Positions 63,441 to 64,000 of a stretch of 64,000 nt of DNA are shown here, piece by piece; the first letter of the stretch is position 1; each line of letters opens with the position of its first letter. Where the stretch lies: positions 62,001 through 126,000 of the forward strand of contig CANTFK010000270.1 in NCBI GenBank assembly GCA_947646735.1. Direction: 5' to 3'. The notes beneath the pieces are model-generated. The model was given only the letters and a program-made list of their open reading frames with translations, did not search any database and was not told the origin of the DNA. A program made the translations under genes and the position numbers. The DNA comes from Peronospora farinosa. Its lineage: Eukaryota; Oomycota; Peronosporomycetes; Peronosporales; Peronosporaceae.

Positions 63441-63863
63441 CAGTCGGCTCATGAGAAGCGCGCGGTTCAATCCTCGCGCAGGTACCGAGTACGTTGGCTT
63501 GGATTCCCTCCCGAGCAGGATACATGGGAACCACGTTCCTCACTCCTTCGTGACGTTCCAGATGTGGTTCTGCCGTATGAAATCACGAAGTCGGGCTATT
63601 CCGATACGAGCGCGAACGCGAACGCTCTCGTGACAAACGAGAGCGGTAAGGAGATCCACGTCGTCGAGAACGAGAACGATGACGCGAGAGAGAATGATGC
63701 CGTGAAGGAGAACGTCGTGGTAAATACATTTTACCACGATTGCGAGGCGAGAATCGCGCAACAGGACGGGAAGGCGAACGTGTCGCTACCCTGCACTGAT
63801 TATTCCGCGGAGATTGACTCCACTGTCGCGAATGGTGCTGTCAGCAAGGCACACCACGAATAA
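63441..63863 (+). pseudogene. B2 chromodomain and acidic tail, A-type
   Basis: SAHEKRAVQSSRRYRVRWLG then FPPEQDTWEPRSSLLRDVPD is an unbroken chromodomain, followed by YEITKSGYSDTSANANALVT and VVENENDDARENDAVKEN to a TAA at 63861-63863. Of the copies here this is the only one with chromodomain and tail both open. Two long hairpins, 63623-63645 (9/5) and 63715-63739 (10/5), lie in the tail. Confidence 0.75.
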
Positions 63864-64000
63864 CTGCGCTTCTCCGTTCGCTCAGACTTCGCTCATACTT
63901 TGCAATCCAACTTCGTTCGCGATCACTGAGTAGACATTCAGCGATGTGTCGTCGCCATTCGTCATGTGTTGGGCGTGGCGTCGAGTCACAAGACTGGCAT
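63590..64000 (-). pseudogene. B2 antisense accessory gene, partial
   Basis: Entering from the window end on the minus strand: the zinc module CQSCDSTPRPTHDEWRRHIAEC, helix IAKYERSLSERR, a stop, then the RS-rich tail (PSRPVARFSPRNRG, HRSRSRRRGSPY, RERSRSRS). It matches element A's gene almost exactly although the 5' part of this element is B-type. The N-domain is outside the window. Confidence 0.55.

Larger units (their letters stand above)
58452..64000 (+). mobile_element. Element B2, plus strand, runs off the window
   Basis: 5' LTR 58,452-58,768, gag, PR, VEQ-repeat spacer, RT, RNase H, INT, chromodomain and the start (in element order) of the antisense accessory gene. The 3' LTR lies beyond the window. 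Up to about 63,440 it matches element B, including shared disabling mutations; after that it matches family A. The integrase C-terminal half is missing at the junction. Confidence 0.87.

Overview
The window is eukaryotic and almost certainly from a plant-pathogenic oomycete of the Phytophthora/downy-mildew group. The support is: short GT-AG introns (44-110 bp), compact divergent gene pairs, a decayed RxLR-like effector frame, and nested LTR retrotransposons of oomycete type, including a Ty3/gypsy element with two RNase H domains. No database was searched, so the species is inferred.

Layout. (1) 1-6,700 is a gene island of four host genes in two divergent pairs: homoserine kinase (-) / DNA topoisomerase I (+), and a five-exon zinc/ankyrin protein (-) / small coiled-coil protein (+). 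(2) 7,372-16,177 is a structurally complete LTR element (here TGTGGT family) with near-identical LTRs, gag and a PR-RT-RH-RH pol, but no integrase. A reverse-oriented solo LTR of the same family follows at 16,281-17,693. (3) 17,700-24,900 is decayed DNA: a Ty1/copia pol relic, an RxLR-like relic, a possible DDE transposase relic and AT-rich repeats. (4) 24,913-43,407 is a nest of chromodomain-type Ty3/gypsy elements called here families A, B and C. B sits in the integrase of C. A complete A copy and a TGTGGT solo LTR sit inside B. (5) 43,969-45,850 is an intact Kex1-like serine carboxypeptidase gene. (6) 46,566-57,580 holds a copia LTR with its primer-binding site and a second A copy (A'), interrupted by a 2-kb TGTGGT-family LTR full of minisatellite. 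(7) 58,452 to the window end is a plus-strand B-type element (B2) whose 3' part switches to A-type sequence.

How the element genes fit together. A, B and C have gag, PR, RT, RNase H, INT and a chromodomain on the sense strand. On the opposite strand, between the chromodomain and the 3' LTR, lies an extra reading frame: a conserved N-terminal domain, a CX2C...H...C module and an Arg/Ser-rich tail. It differs between A and B mainly by synonymous codons, so it appears to be a real antisense accessory gene. All copies are damaged, and several lesions are shared between copies.

Most unusual signal. The A, B and C elements are written as near-continuous runs of short perfect inverted repeats (stems 7-10, loops 3-10). 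They abut one another through coding DNA on both strands and through the LTRs. In 25,684-27,240 I count about two dozen, where random sequence would give roughly one. Host genes and the TGTGGT element do not look like this. I regard this hairpin-array architecture, together with the antisense gene, as the best candidate for an undescribed system here.
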